DNA of 22,749 nt from Pseudomonadota bacterium (GTDB lineage Bacteria; Bdellovibrionota; JAFGOL01). The DNA is taken from NCBI GenBank assembly GCA_026390535.1, contig JAPLFT010000020.1:1-22749 (forward strand). The letters run 5' to 3'. Position 1 is the first letter of the stretch. Every line of letters starts with the position of its first letter. Made by a program: the position numbers and the translations under genes. Under the pieces are notes generated by a model. That model worked only from the letters and a program-made list of their open reading frames with translations, ran no database searches and was not told the origin of the DNA. Positions 22,396-22,749 of this stretch are shown here, one piece after another.

Positions 22396-22749
22396 CGGAA
22401 GTAAACCTAAACAGAGAGGAAAATATACAGAATAAAATGCTCTCTAAGTTCAAGTTTCTGGAGGGTAAGATCAGGGTTAAAAGAGCCAGAAGGATCTTTG
22501 CCGAGGTTGATCTTAATAATTTCAGAGACGTTTTTCATTATGCAGTAAAAGATATTAACTTCAATGTTATGTGTATGATAACGGGCTTGGACGAAGGGGA
22601 AAATCTTGCTTTCATCTATCACCTGGCTAATTTTGACGGAGTAGTTCTGGACTTAAAAACATACGCGCCAAAAAGCAATCCTGTGATAAAGACCATAACC
22701 GAGTATTTTCCAGGTGCCGCCCTTTATGAAAGAGAGCTTGTTGATATGT
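22392..22749 (+). CDS. NuoC-like subunit (hydrogenase type, EchD/HyfG N-terminal-like), truncated by window end
   Basis: An open frame starts at ATG 22392, overlapping the previous stop (ATGA), with AAGGAGGTAA about 7 nt upstream, and runs off the window after 119 codons. The visible part shows the NuoC 30-kDa fold. It includes I-T-G-L-D-E-G-E-N-L-A-F-I-Y-H-L near residues 64-80, N-P-V-I-K-T-I-T near 97-104, and F-P-G-A-A-L-Y-E-R-E-L-V-D at the end, just before the family's usual D-x-F/L-G. The D-E-G and I-T-E-Y-F-P-G-A wording is closer to hydrogenase-associated NuoC proteins than to complex I. Whether it is fused to the NuoD/large subunit cannot be seen here. Confidence 0.9.
   Translation, partial: MTEVNLNREENIQNKMLSKFKFLEGKIRVKRARRIFAEVDLNNFRDVFHYAVKDINFNVMCMITGLDEGENLAFIYHLANFDGVVLDLKTYAPKSNPVIKTITEYFPGAALYERELVDM

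Noticed and set aside
16084..22749. Ordinary NADH:quinone oxidoreductase (complex I) operon
   Set aside because: The NuoB-like protein has CxxC rather than tandem CC, the gene order begins with antiporter-like genes, and a nickel-type importer is adjacent. The call stays open until the large subunit is seen.
1..22749. CRISPR arrays, tRNA or rRNA genes
   Set aside because: No spaced direct repeats and no tRNA- or rRNA-like sequence were seen in the few non-coding gaps.

Overview
The window is AT-rich, densely coded DNA from a diderm (Gram-negative-type) bacterium. Outer-membrane barrel, lipoprotein and TolQ/TolR-type genes point to two membranes. A complex I-like membrane complex with a hydrogenase-type small subunit, a 2[4Fe-4S] ferredoxin and a nickel/cobalt uptake system point to anaerobic, hydrogen-linked energy metabolism. 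The closest known parallel to the first third is the Agl-Glt gliding machinery of Myxococcus, so a deltaproteobacterial-type lineage in the wide sense, or another anaerobic diderm phylum that carries such loci, is likely. The sequence does not allow a finer placement.

Region 1 (190-11696, + strand) is one tightly packed run of 11 genes, with gaps of at most 13 nt or ATGA overlaps. It encodes an unrecognised 156-aa protein, a 1039-aa exported TPR protein (GltD-like), a TPR lipoprotein (AglT/GltE-like), a 93-aa exported protein, a TolQ/ExbB-type motor subunit (AglR-like), two TolR/ExbD-type subunits (AglQ/AglS-like), a single-pass protein with a cytoplasmic FHA-like domain and an AgmX/PglI-type periplasmic tail (GltG-like), a small lipoprotein, an outer-membrane beta-barrel (GltH-like) and RNase J. 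Together these would make a proton-driven machine running from cytoplasm to outer membrane.

Region 2 (11697-13234) starts with a 224-bp palindrome bounded by perfect 32-bp inverted arms. It lies exactly between the stop of RNase J and the convergent stop of a stand-alone glycogen-binding (CBM48) protein on the minus strand. A two-TM RCK potassium channel gene with an odd selectivity filter is divergent from the CBM48 gene.

Region 3 (13235-15953) holds a 2[4Fe-4S] ferredoxin, a CbiM/NikM-type metal-transport subunit and a CbiQ-CbiO (NikQ-NikO) fusion, which form an ECF-type Ni/Co importer.

Region 4 (15954-22749, runs off the end) is a complex I-like operon: three antiporter-like subunits (NuoN/MrpD, NuoL and NuoN types), then NuoJ-, NuoK-, NuoA-, NuoB- and NuoC-like subunits. 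NuoB has the CxxC motif of group 4 [NiFe] hydrogenases rather than the tandem CC of complex I. With the adjacent nickel importer this suggests an ion-pumping [NiFe] hydrogenase whose catalytic large subunit lies just beyond the window. A hairpin pair around the Shine-Dalgarno sequence of the first gene may control its translation.
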